The notes under the pieces are model-generated. The model did not search any database. It saw nothing but the letters and a program-made list of their open reading frames with translations, and was not told the DNA's origin. Shown piece after piece: positions 38,361 to 47,273 of a stretch of DNA of 64,000 nucleotides. Position numbers and translations under genes: made by a program. Numbering within the stretch: position 1 is the first letter of the stretch; each line of letters begins with the position of its first letter. Origin of the DNA: Microbacterium sp. Root180. Its GTDB lineage: Bacteria > Actinomycetota > Actinomycetes > Actinomycetales > Microbacteriaceae. The DNA lies in assembly GCF_001428485.1 (NCBI RefSeq), contig NZ_LMHS01000003.1, forward strand, positions 372,001 to 436,000, read 5' to 3'.

Positions 38361-40496
38361 TCAGCGGTTGCGCAGTCCGGTGTAGTACACCCAGAGCTTG
38401 CGCGTGCCGTACTGCACCAGGTACCAGTCGCGGATGGAGTCCAGCTGCTCGACGAGGGTGCCGGCGGGCACCGTCACGACCACCGGTCCGTTGGCGGAGC
38501 TCCGCAGGCCGACCGGCTTCGTGGTCTTCATCTGCTCGCGCGGATAGCTCGCAGCCGTGCCGAAGGGTCCGTGGAAATGCTCGTACACGGTTCGGGAGAT
38601 TGCGCGGAACGCTTCCGCCGGGGGTCCGTCGTCGCCGATGATGGACAGCGCGTAGGTATAACGCATGCCGTACACGTTCGCGGTGTCGCCCTGCAGCAGC
38701 CCGGACGCGATCCACAGCGCACCGGGCTTGCTCACCTGCCGCGCGACCGGGGGGATTCCCGACGCGATCCGCGAGCGCCCGATCTGGATCCCCATGATCG
38801 AGAAGAGCGCGTCCACATACCGCTTCGACAGGATCGTTCCGCCCGACAGCTTGGTCATGAGGAGCGAGAGGTCGTTCGTCGTAGACCGGTTGCCCGCGTA
38901 GAGCACGCTTGTGCCCGGTGCCACCGAGCCGTAGTACGAGTTAGGGAAGCCCGCGTTGCGGATCATGGTGTTGAGCTGAGGGATGCCGATCCAGTGCGCG
39001 ATGTCGGTGTGGCAGTAGTTGTCCGAGACATGGATCATGATTCGGATGCAGGTGCCCAGCGCCACACCCGACGGGAGTCGGGTGGAGGTCGTGGCGCGAC
39101 CCTCCTCGATGCGCTTGTAGGCCGCCCACGCCGCGAAGATCTTTAGCATGCTGGCGGGCTCGCGACGAACACCGCCATCGATGTGCGTGACCTCGCCGAT
39201 TCCGCCGATCTGGCGCACCGTCACGCTGTACGTGCCCGGGTACCGCGACATCGTGGAGCGGATCGCGGCGTTCAGGTTGGCCTGCAGCGTGGTGCGCACC
39301 GTGGCGCACGGGCTGTTGGACAGGACCGCGGCCTCGAGCCAGTAGACCCCGCCGACGCCCGTGATCGGCGCGCCGTCCGCGGACAGGTGTGCCGAGACAT
39401 CGTCGGGCACGCATTTCTCGATCGCGTAATACAGCGGCTGCCGTGTCACCGCGGCGAGTGCGGTCGCCACGGCGACGTCGGGGTCCGTCGCGGGATTGGC
39501 AACGATGGCGCGGACGGGGCGGACGGGGCGGTCCTGCGCCATCAGCACCGACTGCGCATAGCGGTTCGCCGCGACGCGCCGCTCGACCGCGAAACCTGCG
39601 GATCGGAGCGCCGTCTCGTAGGCGGCCGAGACCGTCCCCACGCCACCGACGATGACCACGGTACTGGCGCCGACCGCGCGCAGGGCGGAGATCGTGGGGC
39701 CGTCGAGCGTCCCCGTCCCGTGCACCAGGAGGGCCGCCCGATCGGTGGCGGCGGCGGCGGAGGAGGCGAGCGGCGCGTCGATGAGGTTGGCCCCGCCCGA
39801 GACGTAGACGGTGGGGAAGGCGCCGCCACGGCCGGTGAGAGCGAGTCGCGAGGTCTCGTAGCGGTTCGCCCCGCCGAAGCGCCGGACGTCGGGCGTGACC
39901 GCCCGCAGCCGGGTGAGCACGGCGTCGGCCACCACGCCCGTCCCGCCGACCACGACGATCGACTGGGGAGCCAGCCTGGCGAGCTCGGTCAGGACGGCGG
40001 CAGGCACCGATCCGTGGTGCACATAGAGGAGCGGCGCGCCGAGCTGGGCCGCCATCGCCGCTGCCACGGTGCCATCCACCGGTGCGAGGCCGTTCGCGAT
40101 GAGGACTGCCGTCGCGCCGGCAGGGAACGCCGCCTGGGAGGCGGCGATGCTCGTGGCGAAGCGGTCGATGCCCGCTACCCGGGCGGCGGTGGGAATCGTG
40201 GGGGCGACCGTGGAGGGGGCGACCATCGGGGCGATCACCCGGCCGTCCTCCTCCTCCGCGACGTCACGGGCCCGCTCGGACGCCTCGGGAGAGGGGACCG
40301 GAGGCGGCGCCGCCGGGTCCGTCTGCTCCGGCGCCGGCTCTGCGGAGGGGTCGGGCATCGGAGTCGCCGAGGCGGACGGAGTGGTGGCGGGCGTCGGGTC
40401 ATTCGTTCCGGCCCGGGCGCCGGTGGGCGGCAGCAGGGAGATCACGAGTGCCAGCGGTACGGCCAGTGCTGTGGCAGGAAGCCACCGCGTCGTCAT
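38361..40496 (-). CDS. Cell-wall-binding repeat 2 protein fused to a beta-lactamase-like serine hydrolase
   Basis: A 711-residue exported protein. Residues 1-29 are a signal peptide; about 30-100 is a Pro/Thr/Ser/Ala-rich linker; about 103-385 hold three cell-wall-binding type 2 repeats ([26 protein letters not shown]); about 395-645 is a penicillin-recognising fold with S449-M-L-K452, S491-D-N493 and K590-P-G592, the last a variant of the usual KTG triad; the C-terminal 55 residues look like an SH3-type domain (WYLVQYG.RKLWVYY). It may be an envelope hydrolase or carboxypeptidase tethered to wall polymers. The ATG at 40496 precedes the signal peptide; the reading to 41219 lies over accD and is shadow. 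Confidence 0.86.
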   Translation of the reverse strand: MTTRWLPATALAVPLALVISLLPPTGARAGTNDPTPATTPSASATPMPDPSAEPAPEQTDPAAPPPVPSPEASERARDVAEEEDGRVIAPMVAPSTVAPTIPTAARVAGIDRFATSIAASQAAFPAGATAVLIANGLAPVDGTVAAAMAAQLGAPLLYVHHGSVPAAVLTELARLAPQSIVVVGGTGVVADAVLTRLRAVTPDVRRFGGANRYETSRLALTGRGGAFPTVYVSGGANLIDAPLASSAAAATDRAALLVHGTGTLDGPTISALRAVGASTVVIVGGVGTVSAAYETALRSAGFAVERRVAANRYAQSVLMAQDRPVRPVRAIVANPATDPDVAVATALAAVTRQPLYYAIEKCVPDDVSAHLSADGAPITGVGGVYWLEAAVLSNSPCATVRTTLQANLNAAIRSTMSRYPGTYSVTVRQIGGIGEVTHIDGGVRREPASMLKIFAAWAAYKRIEEGRATTSTRLPSGVALGTCIRIMIHVSDNYCHTDIAHWIGIPQLNTMIRNAGFPNSYYGSVAPGTSVLYAGNRSTTNDLSLLMTKLSGGTILSKRYVDALFSIMGIQIGRSRIASGIPPVARQVSKPGALWIASGLLQGDTANVYGMRYTYALSIIGDDGPPAEAFRAISRTVYEHFHGPFGTAASYPREQMKTTKPVGLRSSANGPVVVTVPAGTLVEQLDSIRDWYLVQYGTRKLWVYYTGLRNR

Positions 40497-40701
40497 ATCA
40501 AATTTCACACCAGTCACAGTGATCCCGACGATATCGGCCGCCAGAGGATCGTGGGGTGAGAAGGGCGTGAGACTTGCGCACGGCGGACAGGCGTCGCGCC
40601 GGGCGCGCACCGGCGAAGGTGAATCGGTCGACAGCGGATGCGCTCTCCCCTTGTGCAAACCCTCCAACCGCTGCGCGAAGCCCGCCGATAAGGTGGAAGC
40701 C
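40497..40701. promoter_or_regulatory. Divergent promoter region of the CWB2 protein and accD
   Basis: 205 bp without a supported gene. On the plus strand TAAGGT at 40689-40694 is 7 nt before the accD GTG (leaderless). On the minus strand TATCGT, within a CGATATCG palindrome near 40529-40536, may serve the CWB2 gene. The minus-strand stretch just before its ATG is AT-rich compared with the surroundings. Confidence 0.4.
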
Positions 40702-42291
40702 GTGACCGAGCAGCCCGACCTTTCGACGACCGCCGGCAAGATCGCCGACCTCCGCACCCGCTTCCAGGAGGCCGTGCTCGATCCCGAGGCGACCGCCAAA
40801 GAGAAGCAGCACGCGAAAGGCAAGGGCACAGCCCGCGAGCGCATCGACCAGCTGCTCGACACCGGCAGCTTCGTCGAGCTCGACGAGTACGTGCGACACC
40901 GCACGACAGCATTCGGCATGGACCGGTCCCGTCCGTACGGCGACTCCGTCGTCACCGGGGTCGGCACGATCCACGGTCGCACGGTCGCTGTGTACTCCCA
41001 GGACTTCTCGACCTTCGGCGGATCGCTCGGCGAAGTCGCCGGCGAGAAGATCATCAAGGTCATGGAATTCGCGCTGCGCTCCGGCATCCCGATCGTCGGC
41101 ATCCTCGACTCCGGCGGCGCCCGCATCCAGGAGGGCGTGGTCGCCCTCGGCAAGTACGGCGAGATCTTCCGCCTCAACACGCGTGCGTCCGGCGTGATCC
41201 CGCAGATCTCGATCATCATGGGCCCGGCCGCCGGCGGAGCGGTCTACTCCCCCGCCCTCACCGACTTCGTCGTCATGGTCGACAAGACGAGCCAGATGTT
41301 CGTCACAGGACCCGACGTCATCAAGACCGTGACCGGCGAGGACGTCGGCATGGAGGAGCTGGGCGGCGCGTACACGCACAACACCCGGTCAGGCGTCGCG
41401 CACTATCTCGCGGAGGACGAGGAGGACGCGATCGACTACGTGCGCTCGATGCTCGGCTTCCTTCCCGACAACAACATGGCGGAGCTCCCGGTCTACGAGA
41501 CGGAGTTCGAGTTCGAGACGACGGATGCCGATCGCGCGCTCAACACGATCATCCCCGACTCCCCCAACCAGCCGTACGACATCCACCAGGTGATCCGCGG
41601 CATCGTGGACGCCGAGGACTTCCTCGAGGTGCAGCCGCTCTTCGCCCCCAACATCGTGATCGGATTCGGCCGCATCGAGGGCCGCTCGGTCGGCATCATC
41701 GCCAACCAGCCCTCACAGATGGCGGGCACACTCAACATCGAGGCCGGCGAGAAGGCCAGCCGGTTCGTCCGGTTCTGCGACGCGTTCTCGCTGCCGATCG
41801 TGACTCTCGTCGATGTGCCGGGTTACCTCCCCGGCACCGATCAGGAGTGGACGGGCGTGATCCGGCGCGGAGCGAAGCTCCTCTACGCCTACGCCGAGGC
41901 CACGGTGCCGCTGGTGACGGTCATCCTGCGCAAGGCCTACGGCGGCGCCTACATCGTGATGGGGTCCAAGCAGCTCGGCGCCGACGTCAACCTCGCGTGG
42001 CCGACTGCCGAGATCGCGGTGATGGGCGGCCAGGGCGCCGTCAACATCCTGTACCGCGGCGAGATCAAGAAGGCGGAGGAGGCGGGAGAGGATGTCGCGG
42101 CCGTCCGTACCCGTCTCGCGAACGAGTACACCTACAACGTCGCCTCCCCGTTCCTCGCCGCCGAGCGAGGCGAACTGGACGGCATCATCGAGCCGGCGGC
42201 GACGCGGGTGTCGATCGCGAAGGCGCTGCGCGCGCTGCGCGGCAAGCGCGCCAGCCTGCCGCCCAAGAAGCACGGGAACATCCCGCTGTGA
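40702..42291 (+). CDS. accD: Acyl-CoA carboxylase beta subunit (carboxyltransferase)
   Basis: Transfers the carboxyl group from carboxybiotin to acetyl- or propionyl-CoA, giving malonyl- or methylmalonyl-CoA for fatty acid synthesis. The 529-residue product is typical of actinobacterial AccD5/Pcc[16 protein letters not shown] at the start, [12 protein letters not shown] and [13 protein letters not shown] in the N-half, [13 protein letters not shown] and [15 protein letters not shown] in the C-half oxyanion region. The GTG start has AAGGTGG before it, which also reads as a -10 box. The stop overlaps accE (GTGA). Confidence 0.96.
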   Translation: MTEQPDLSTTAGKIADLRTRFQEAVLDPEATAKEKQHAKGKGTARERIDQLLDTGSFVELDEYVRHRTTAFGMDRSRPYGDSVVTGVGTIHGRTVAVYSQDFSTFGGSLGEVAGEKIIKVMEFALRSGIPIVGILDSGGARIQEGVVALGKYGEIFRLNTRASGVIPQISIIMGPAAGGAVYSPALTDFVVMVDKTSQMFVTGPDVIKTVTGEDVGMEELGGAYTHNTRSGVAHYLAEDEEDAIDYVRSMLGFLPDNNMAELPVYETEFEFETTDADRALNTIIPDSPNQPYDIHQVIRGIVDAEDFLEVQPLFAPNIVIGFGRIEGRSVGIIANQPSQMAGTLNIEAGEKASRFVRFCDAFSLPIVTLVDVPGYLPGTDQEWTGVIRRGAKLLYAYAEATVPLVTVILRKAYGGAYIVMGSKQLGADVNLAWPTAEIAVMGGQGAVNILYRGEIKKAEEAGEDVAAVRTRLANEYTYNVASPFLAAERGELDGIIEPAATRVSIAKALRALRGKRASLPPKKHGNIPL

Positions 42292-42515
42292 CTGCGGCAG
42301 CGGAGGGCGCCGAGGGCGTCCGGGTCGACGTCCTGCGCGGCTCGCCGAACGAGGAGGAGCTCGCGGCCCTCGTCGCCGTCGTCACCGAGGCGTATGCCGG
42401 CGAGGCGGCAGAGGCCGTCGCCCAGGAAGACGTGCGCACGGCATGGTCGCTCACGCAGCGGAACCTCCGCGAGCCTCTGCGCCGCGACCTGACGTGGGGC
42501 CGCTTCGCGGGCTGA
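42288..42515 (+). CDS. accE: Acyl-CoA carboxylase epsilon subunit
   Basis: A 75-residue protein matching the actinobacterial epsilon subunit, which binds and stimulates the beta subunit: [18 protein letters not shown] at residues 15-32 is the family hallmark, and the C-terminal [11 protein letters not shown] is typical. It is translationally coupled to accD by a GTGA overlap. Its stop codon lies inside the left arm of a perfect 16-bp hairpin (42503-42537). Confidence 0.93.
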   Translation: MTAAAEGAEGVRVDVLRGSPNEEELAALVAVVTEAYAGEAAEAVAQEDVRTAWSLTQRNLREPLRRDLTWGRFAG

Positions 42516-42537
42516 GCCATCGGCTCAGCCCGCGAAG
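42503..42537 (+). terminator. Perfect 16-bp hairpin overlapping the accE stop codon
   Basis: Left arm 42503-42518, loop ATC 42519-42521, right arm 42522-42537, fully complementary and GC-rich. There is no T-tract after it. It includes the last codons and TGA of accE, so it could end transcription or protect the accD-accE mRNA 3' end. It is also the first part of the 71-bp repeat. Confidence 0.5.
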
Positions 42538-42658
42538 CCGGTTGTCGAGTGCCGCCGCAGGCGGTGTATCGAGACACGCGGGCTGAGCCATCGGCTCAGG
42601 CCGCGAAGCCGGTTGTCGAGTGCCGCCGCAGGCGGTGTATCGAGACACGCGGGCTGAG
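42507..42658. repeat. 71-bp tandem repeat, two copies plus a 10-bp partial copy
   Basis: Copy 1 is 42507-42577, copy 2 is 42578-42648, and a third copy breaks off after 10 nt at 42658. The copies differ at one position (C to G in the right hairpin arm). Each unit contains two inverted repeats, one around GGCTGAGCC/GGCTCAGCC and one around GCCGCCGCAGGCGG flanked by GTCGAG/TATCGAGAC. Similar GTCGAG...ATCGAGAC palindromes are familiar as dispersed intergenic repeats in Microbacteriaceae (from memory). Confidence 0.8.
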
Positions 42659-42837
42659 TCGCCGGTGCGTCGTTCATTGGATTCGCACATGTCCCCCGAA
42701 ATACCTACAGACGCACCTGTCGCGCCGCGGTGATACTTGAATCGCTGGAACGCTTCTGCGTTCGGCTGACTCGCTCTCCCGCTCTGCGGCAGATCCGGGT
42801 TCGGCCACGCGGGCTGTTTTCGGGTAACAGTCCGCCA
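42659..42837. other. Intergenic stretch without a supported gene
   Basis: Between the tandem repeat and the terminator. Base composition is somewhat less GC-rich. TGATACTTGAAT near 42732 is the only promoter-like sequence seen. No ORF here has coding character; short plus-strand readings run into the repeat. Confidence 0.4.
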
Positions 42838-42870
42838 GGCGAGGGGCGGGCGGCTTCGCCGCCCCTCGCC
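42838..42870. terminator. Strong hairpin between convergent accE and the kinase operon
   Basis: A 12-bp perfect stem (GGCGAGGGGCGG at 42838-42849 with its complement at 42859-42870), 9-nt loop, followed on the plus strand by TTCCTCGTTC. It lies between convergent transcription units and could act on both. From 42871 to 42948 nothing else was seen. Confidence 0.6.
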
Positions 42871-42948
42871 TTCCTCGTTCACCGCTCCCTGTATCGGTTC
42901 CCCTCCCCCACCGACACGGGGAGCGTTCTTGTGGGGTTGGCGTCCGGT

Positions 42949-44004
42949 TCAGGCCGCGCCGGGGTGGGGGATCTCGCGCCAGAGGTCGACGCCGTCCTCC
43001 TCGGACGGCCCGCCGACGGACGGCGAACGGCCCACCACGGTGACCGCGATCCGCGCGTCGGGCGAGGTGCGGATGTAGAGGCGGTCCGAACTGGCGGATC
43101 TCAGCGCCTCCGTCAGCTGCGCGCGGATGATCGACAGCGTCCTCTCGTCGAGCCCTTCGAGACCGCCTTCGTCGAGCACGGTGACGTTCGCGCCGCGACG
43201 GCGCGCGCGCTCCAGCTCCGTGCGCACATCGTCGTCGAGCAGGCGCGGGCCCCGCATCTCGTCGCGGAGGCGCCCTTCTGCGAGGCGGGCCTCGAGCCGG
43301 TCATCCTCGGTGAGACGGCCACCGGTGGCGACGGTGCGGGTGAGCACAGGACCGGCGACGGCGAGGGCCTCCTGCACCTGAACGCGGCGCTCACGCTGGC
43401 GCATCGCCTGCGATGCCTGCCATGCGGATGCCGCGCGCTGCAGCTGCGCAAGGCGGCCGGTGTCGCGCGCGGCGCGATCGAGTGAGAGCACGAGCAGCTG
43501 CGCGCACGTCACCCACACGATCGAGCCGACGAGCCCGAGGGCGAGCGCCGAGGCCCAGCCCATCCAGACCATCGACGCCACCGCCAGCATCGCGATGCCG
43601 ATCCAGGCCGTCCACGGACGGCGACGGACCATCACGATCGTCATGAGGGCGCCGATGCCGCCGAGGTACCAGGTGGCGAACGGGGCGGTGCGGGAGGACT
43701 CGCCGACGGCGAGGGAGATCGCGGTGGGGACGATGGCCGCGCTCGCGAGGGCGAGCATCTGCGCGGGGACCGGCAGGCGGTGCTGGGGGCGCTTGAGGGA
43801 TGCCTCGGGACCGCCCTCTTCGGCGGACTCGTGCCGCGGCGGCTCCCAGAAGATGCAGATCCACGTCGTGGCGAGGTACAGGCCGAGAGCGGCGACCACG
43901 ACGAGCGGGAAGGGGACCGGCTCCGTCCACCACAGTCCGCGAGCCGCCATATAGGCGGTGAAGGCGACGCCGAGGGCGACGAGGACGTTCTTGACACTGG
44001 TCAT
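42949..44004 (-). CDS. Membrane protein of unknown function in a two-component operon
   Basis: A 351-residue protein with about six hydrophobic segments (residues 8-175) and a long charged cytosolic part (about 180-351) that starts with a helix-rich, coiled-coil-like section (RAARDTGRLAQLQRAASAWQASQAMRQRERRVQ). The C-terminal region has VTVLDEGGLEGLDERTLSII and IRTSPDARIAVTVVGR. No known domain is recognised, but membrane half plus helical half plus alpha/beta end resembles a degenerate sensor kinase, and the upstream gene is a sensor kinase. The ATG at 44004 overlaps the kinase stop (ATGA). Confidence 0.75.
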   Translation of the reverse strand: MTSVKNVLVALGVAFTAYMAARGLWWTEPVPFPLVVVAALGLYLATTWICIFWEPPRHESAEEGGPEASLKRPQHRLPVPAQMLALASAAIVPTAISLAVGESSRTAPFATWYLGGIGALMTIVMVRRRPWTAWIGIAMLAVASMVWMGWASALALGLVGSIVWVTCAQLLVLSLDRAARDTGRLAQLQRAASAWQASQAMRQRERRVQVQEALAVAGPVLTRTVATGGRLTEDDRLEARLAEGRLRDEMRGPRLLDDDVRTELERARRRGANVTVLDEGGLEGLDERTLSIIRAQLTEALRSASSDRLYIRTSPDARIAVTVVGRSPSVGGPSEEDGVDLWREIPHPGAA

Positions 44005-45251
44005 GCGGCGCCCTCCCGCCATTCCAGTCGCACGATGGTGCCGTGGTGTCCCGAGTCGATCTGGGCGATTCCGCCGACCGCCGCCACGCGGGCGAAGATG
44101 GAGGCGCGGATGCCGAGCCTGTCGTCCGGCACGCCGGCGAGGTCGAAGCCCTCGCCGGCGTCGCGCACCTCGATCGCGATGCGCCCGTCACCGCCGGTGA
44201 CCGACACGCCGAGTCCGATGCCGCCCGCGTGCTGGAGCGCGTTGGCGATGGCCTGCGTCGCCGCCAGGGTGAGGGAACGGGCCACGCGCCCCGGGACGGC
44301 GGGGCTGTCGTGGCCGACACTGCGCACGACGTCGATCGCCGTGCCGACCTCGCGCGCACCCGCGGCGATGTCGTCCGCGACCGCGTCGACCTCGCGCGGC
44401 TCGTCGGGGCCCTCGTGCGCGTCCTGCTCGGTGTTGGCCAGTCGGGTCAGTGCCTCGCGCGCCATCGCGGCCGCGAGCGTCTGGGCGCGAGGGGTGTCGG
44501 CGCGCTCCGCTGCGATGAGGGCCGCCAGCACGCTGTCGTGCATGAGGGCCGCCACCGCGACGCGCTCCTGCTCGGCAGCATCCGCCGCCGCCGCCGTGGC
44601 GTACGACGCGACCGCGCGCGCCCGCGTCTCGTCGACGTTCGCCGCCACCGAGCGGAACATCCAGCCCAGCGTGAGGATCACGCCGCCCAGGATGAGGGCG
44701 AACGAGACGTCCAGGCCCAGCGGCGGGAGGAAGACCCCGGCCGCATCTCCGGCCTGGATGAGCCGCACGAACCCGAACAGCAGCGGGCACAGGATCGTCC
44801 AGGCGATCTGCACGGGGAGCGGGAAGGCCAGCACGGCGGCCAGCGTCGCGATGTTGACGAGGAACCAGATCCAGGGCTGACTGGTCGGATCGGGGTGCGA
44901 GCCTGCGGACGCCACAGGCCATGCGATGAGCGCGAGCACGTACGCGAACGCGAAGACGCCCGCGCACACGCGCACACCGCGTCCGACGAAGCACGCCAGG
45001 ATCATGACGGCGAGCGGTACGAAGACGAACAGCATGAGCGGGAAGTGCCAGCCCTCGCGCTCCTCGCCAGGCCCGAGGGCCGTCAGAAACGCCTGCGCAC
45101 CGAGTACGAGGGAGCCGAACCCCGCGACGATCGAGATGATCCGCTCGACTCGCGTGCGCGTGAACGAGCCGATGCCGGCGGTAGCCTCGCGCGAGCGCGG
45201 GATCTGGCCCCACGCACTGTCGAGGAGCGAGACGGGTGCCTCAGCCGTCAC
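44001..45251 (-). CDS. Membrane sensor histidine kinase
   Basis: A 416-residue kinase. Residues 35-210 have about six hydrophobic helices as sensor; the dimerisation helix has AALMHDSVLAALI, the likely phospho-His box of NarL-partner kinases; the ATP-binding end has QAIANALQHAGG (N box) and EVRDAGEGFDL (G1), with DRLGIRASI. The GTG at 45251 has GGGAGG 8 nt upstream and is preferred over GTG 45257. It overlaps the response regulator gene end, so the pair is coupled. Signal and targets are unknown. Confidence 0.86.
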   Translation of the reverse strand: MTAEAPVSLLDSAWGQIPRSREATAGIGSFTRTRVERIISIVAGFGSLVLGAQAFLTALGPGEEREGWHFPLMLFVFVPLAVMILACFVGRGVRVCAGVFAFAYVLALIAWPVASAGSHPDPTSQPWIWFLVNIATLAAVLAFPLPVQIAWTILCPLLFGFVRLIQAGDAAGVFLPPLGLDVSFALILGGVILTLGWMFRSVAANVDETRARAVASYATAAAADAAEQERVAVAALMHDSVLAALIAAERADTPRAQTLAAAMAREALTRLANTEQDAHEGPDEPREVDAVADDIAAGAREVGTAIDVVRSVGHDSPAVPGRVARSLTLAATQAIANALQHAGGIGLGVSVTGGDGRIAIEVRDAGEGFDLAGVPDDRLGIRASIFARVAAVGGIAQIDSGHHGTIVRLEWREGAA

Positions 45252-45918
45252 CGGCACCGCCTCCCGGCTCCGCCGCCGATTCGGCGAGGATCCCGTCCTC
45301 CATCGCGCGGCGCAGGAGATCGACCTTCGTCGGCGCCGGGCGTCCGACCTCGACGTACTTCACGCGCACCCGGGTGATGTTCTCCTTCGCCGTGGAGTAG
45401 GCCACACCCAGACGGTCGGCGACGACCTTGAGCGGCAGACCCGCGGCGTACAGGCGCAGCACTTCGCGCTCGCGTGCGGACAGCTGGGCGTCGGCGAACT
45501 CGCGGTCGCCCTCGACGGCGCTGGCCCATTCGACGTTGTTCAGCGGCTCGCCCCGCGCGACCGTCGTCACGGCGGCGATGACGTCGTCGATCCGCGACGA
45601 CTTGCTCACCACGCCGGCGGCCCCCGCGGCGAGCGCCTCGCGCACGGCTGCGGGGCGGTCGGCGACGCTGTGGATGATGACGCTGGAGCCGTCGAGCACG
45701 AGCCGTCGCACGTTCTCGGTGACGGTCGTGCCGTCGCCGAGGGTGAGATCGAGCACGACCACGTCGGCGGGAGGCGAGCCCGTCCTGGCACGCCAGGTGA
45801 GGTATGCCGTGACGGAGCTTCCCGAGAACACGACGTCCTTCTCGCCCGCGCGCGCGCATGCGGCCTCGAGACCGAGCCGGACGGACTCGTGGTCGTCGAT
45901 GAGGGCTACCCGCGTCAT
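45241..45918 (-). CDS. NarL/LuxR-family response regulator
   Basis: A 225-residue protein with an N-terminal receiver (ALIDDHESVRLGL, phospho-acceptor D57 in VVVLDLTLGDG, then VSKSS with the conserved Lys) and a C-terminal LuxR helix-turn-helix (LSAREREVLRLYAAGLPLKVVADRLGVAYSTAKENITRVRVKY in pieces, about residues 143-190). It is the first gene of the operon with the kinase and the 351-residue membrane protein. TAGGCT lies 6 nt before the ATG (leaderless), overlapping the stop of the methyltransferase gene. Confidence 0.93.
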   Translation of the reverse strand: MTRVALIDDHESVRLGLEAACARAGEKDVVFSGSSVTAYLTWRARTGSPPADVVVLDLTLGDGTTVTENVRRLVLDGSSVIIHSVADRPAAVREALAAGAAGVVSKSSRIDDVIAAVTTVARGEPLNNVEWASAVEGDREFADAQLSAREREVLRLYAAGLPLKVVADRLGVAYSTAKENITRVRVKYVEVGRPAPTKVDLLRRAMEDGILAESAAEPGGGAGDG

Positions 45919-45924
45919 GCCGCC

Positions 45925-45930
45925 AGCCTA
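45925..45930 (-). promoter_or_regulatory. -10 box of a leaderless promoter for the response regulator
   Basis: Minus-strand TAGGCT, 6 nt before the ATG at 45918. Its last bases overlap the stop codon of the upstream methyltransferase gene. Confidence 0.5.
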
Positions 45931-47250
45931 GCCCTGGGCACCCGTCGGAGTGAGGGTCGCCACGGCTTCGACGTGGTGCGAGTTCGGAAACAGATCCAGC
46001 GCCGTCAGGTGGGACGGCTCGTAGCCCGCGGCGCGGAAGGTGGCGATGTCGCGGGCCAGCGCCACCGGATCGCACGCGACGTAGACGACGGTGGCCGGTG
46101 CGAGCGCGGCGATCGACTCGACGACCTCGCGTCCGGCGCCCGCCCGCGGCGGATCCAGGAGCACGGCTCCTCGTGCGAGGCGCTCGCGATCGATGGCGGA
46201 TGCCTCGGCTGCAAGCTTCGCGAGCCAGCGATCGACCCGACCGGTCTCGGCGCGGGCGCCGACCCACTCGGCGAGGTTCTCGCCGGCGTGCACGGTGGCG
46301 CGGGGATCGGACTCCACCGTGGTGACCCGCGTGGCCGGCCCGCCCTGGTCGGCGATCGTGGCCGCGAAGAGTCCAACCCCGCCGTAGAGATCGAGGTGCC
46401 ACGCGTCGGGATCGATCCCGCCCACCCCGCGCAGCGCGGCGGCGACGGTGTCGTGGAGGGTGGATGCCGCCAGCCGGTGGACCTGCCAGAATCCGCCTGC
46501 GTCGACCTGGAACCGGCGATCGCCCACCTGCTCGACGATGACCTCGGGTTCCGCGGCCGGTGCGCGGCGCGGGGACCGCCCACGGCCTCTTCCACGCGCC
46601 TCCACCGGACGGGGAAGCACCCGCACACGCCCGTCCGCGGGCTGGACGAGGTCGATTCTCCCGGGATCCCCGCTGCGCAGCGCGAGGGCCGCGTTCTCCA
46701 GCGCAACGGTCGCGAGCGGCAGGGCGTCGACGTCGATGACGCGGTGGCTGCGCGCCGCGTACGGCCCGATACGGCCGTCCGCATCCACGTGGAGGCTCAC
46801 GCGCGTGCGCCAGCCCGTTCCATCGGAGGTCTCGGGGGACGCGGCATCCGTCGCGCCAGCGGGGAGGAGCGCGACGTCGGGGTCGGAGAGTCCGCCGAAG
46901 CGTTGGAGCGCATCGGTCAGCACGTGGAGCTTGAGCTCGCGCTGGTGCGCCAGGTGGATGTGCCCGAAGTCGGCGCCGCCCGGCCGCAGCCCGGGTGCGA
47001 CGTGGATGTCGGCCTGGCGCCACACGTGCGGTCGGCGGTGAGGCGAGGCCTCGCGCACCTCCAGCGCCTCCGCCCGCCAGAAGGAGGACTTTCGCGTGTC
47101 GGTGAGGCGGGCGACGACCCGCTCACCGGGAAGCACGTCCGGCACGAACACGACCCGCCCCTCGTGGCGAGCGACGAAGACGCCGCCGTGGGCGACATCG
47201 CCGATCTCGAGGTCGATGATCGGTCCGTCGTCCGCTGTCGTGTCCACCAC
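45928..47250 (-). CDS. TrmA/RlmC-family class I SAM-dependent RNA m5U methyltransferase
   Basis: A 440-residue enzyme: N-terminal TRAM (OB-fold) domain to about residue 60, then an insertion domain and a C-terminal Rossmann methyltransferase (LDLYGGVGLFAATIA). LLDPPRAGAGREVV and VYVACDPVALARD contain the conserved aspartate and catalytic cysteine of uracil-5-methyltransferases. No iron-sulfur cysteine cluster of RlmD is obvious. Likely methylates a 23S rRNA or tRNA uridine; which one is not decided. GTG start; TAGGCT is 7 nt before it (leaderless). Confidence 0.9.
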   Translation of the reverse strand: MVDTTADDGPIIDLEIGDVAHGGVFVARHEGRVVFVPDVLPGERVVARLTDTRKSSFWRAEALEVREASPHRRPHVWRQADIHVAPGLRPGGADFGHIHLAHQRELKLHVLTDALQRFGGLSDPDVALLPAGATDAASPETSDGTGWRTRVSLHVDADGRIGPYAARSHRVIDVDALPLATVALENAALALRSGDPGRIDLVQPADGRVRVLPRPVEARGRGRGRSPRRAPAAEPEVIVEQVGDRRFQVDAGGFWQVHRLAASTLHDTVAAALRGVGGIDPDAWHLDLYGGVGLFAATIADQGGPATRVTTVESDPRATVHAGENLAEWVGARAETGRVDRWLAKLAAEASAIDRERLARGAVLLDPPRAGAGREVVESIAALAPATVVYVACDPVALARDIATFRAAGYEPSHLTALDLFPNSHHVEAVATLTPTGAQG

Positions 47251-47257
47251 GGGGAAG

Positions 47258-47267
47258 AGCCTACGGT
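47258..47267. promoter_or_regulatory. Overlapping divergent leaderless promoters of the methyltransferase and maf
   Basis: In a 23-nt gap, minus-strand TAGGCT (47263-47258) is 7 nt before the methyltransferase GTG and plus-strand TACGGT (47262-47267) is 6 nt before the maf ATG. The two -10 boxes share the base pairs at 47262-47263. Confidence 0.5.
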
Positions 47268-47273
47268 GGTGCC

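Noticed and set aside
40497..41219. N-terminal extension of the CWB2 protein
   Set aside because: It runs antisense through the start of accD. The signal peptide begins at the ATG at 40496.
42549..42740. 63-codon plus-strand reading frame in the accE downstream region
   Set aside because: It is made largely of the 71-bp repeat, has no ribosome binding site and no homology is recognised.
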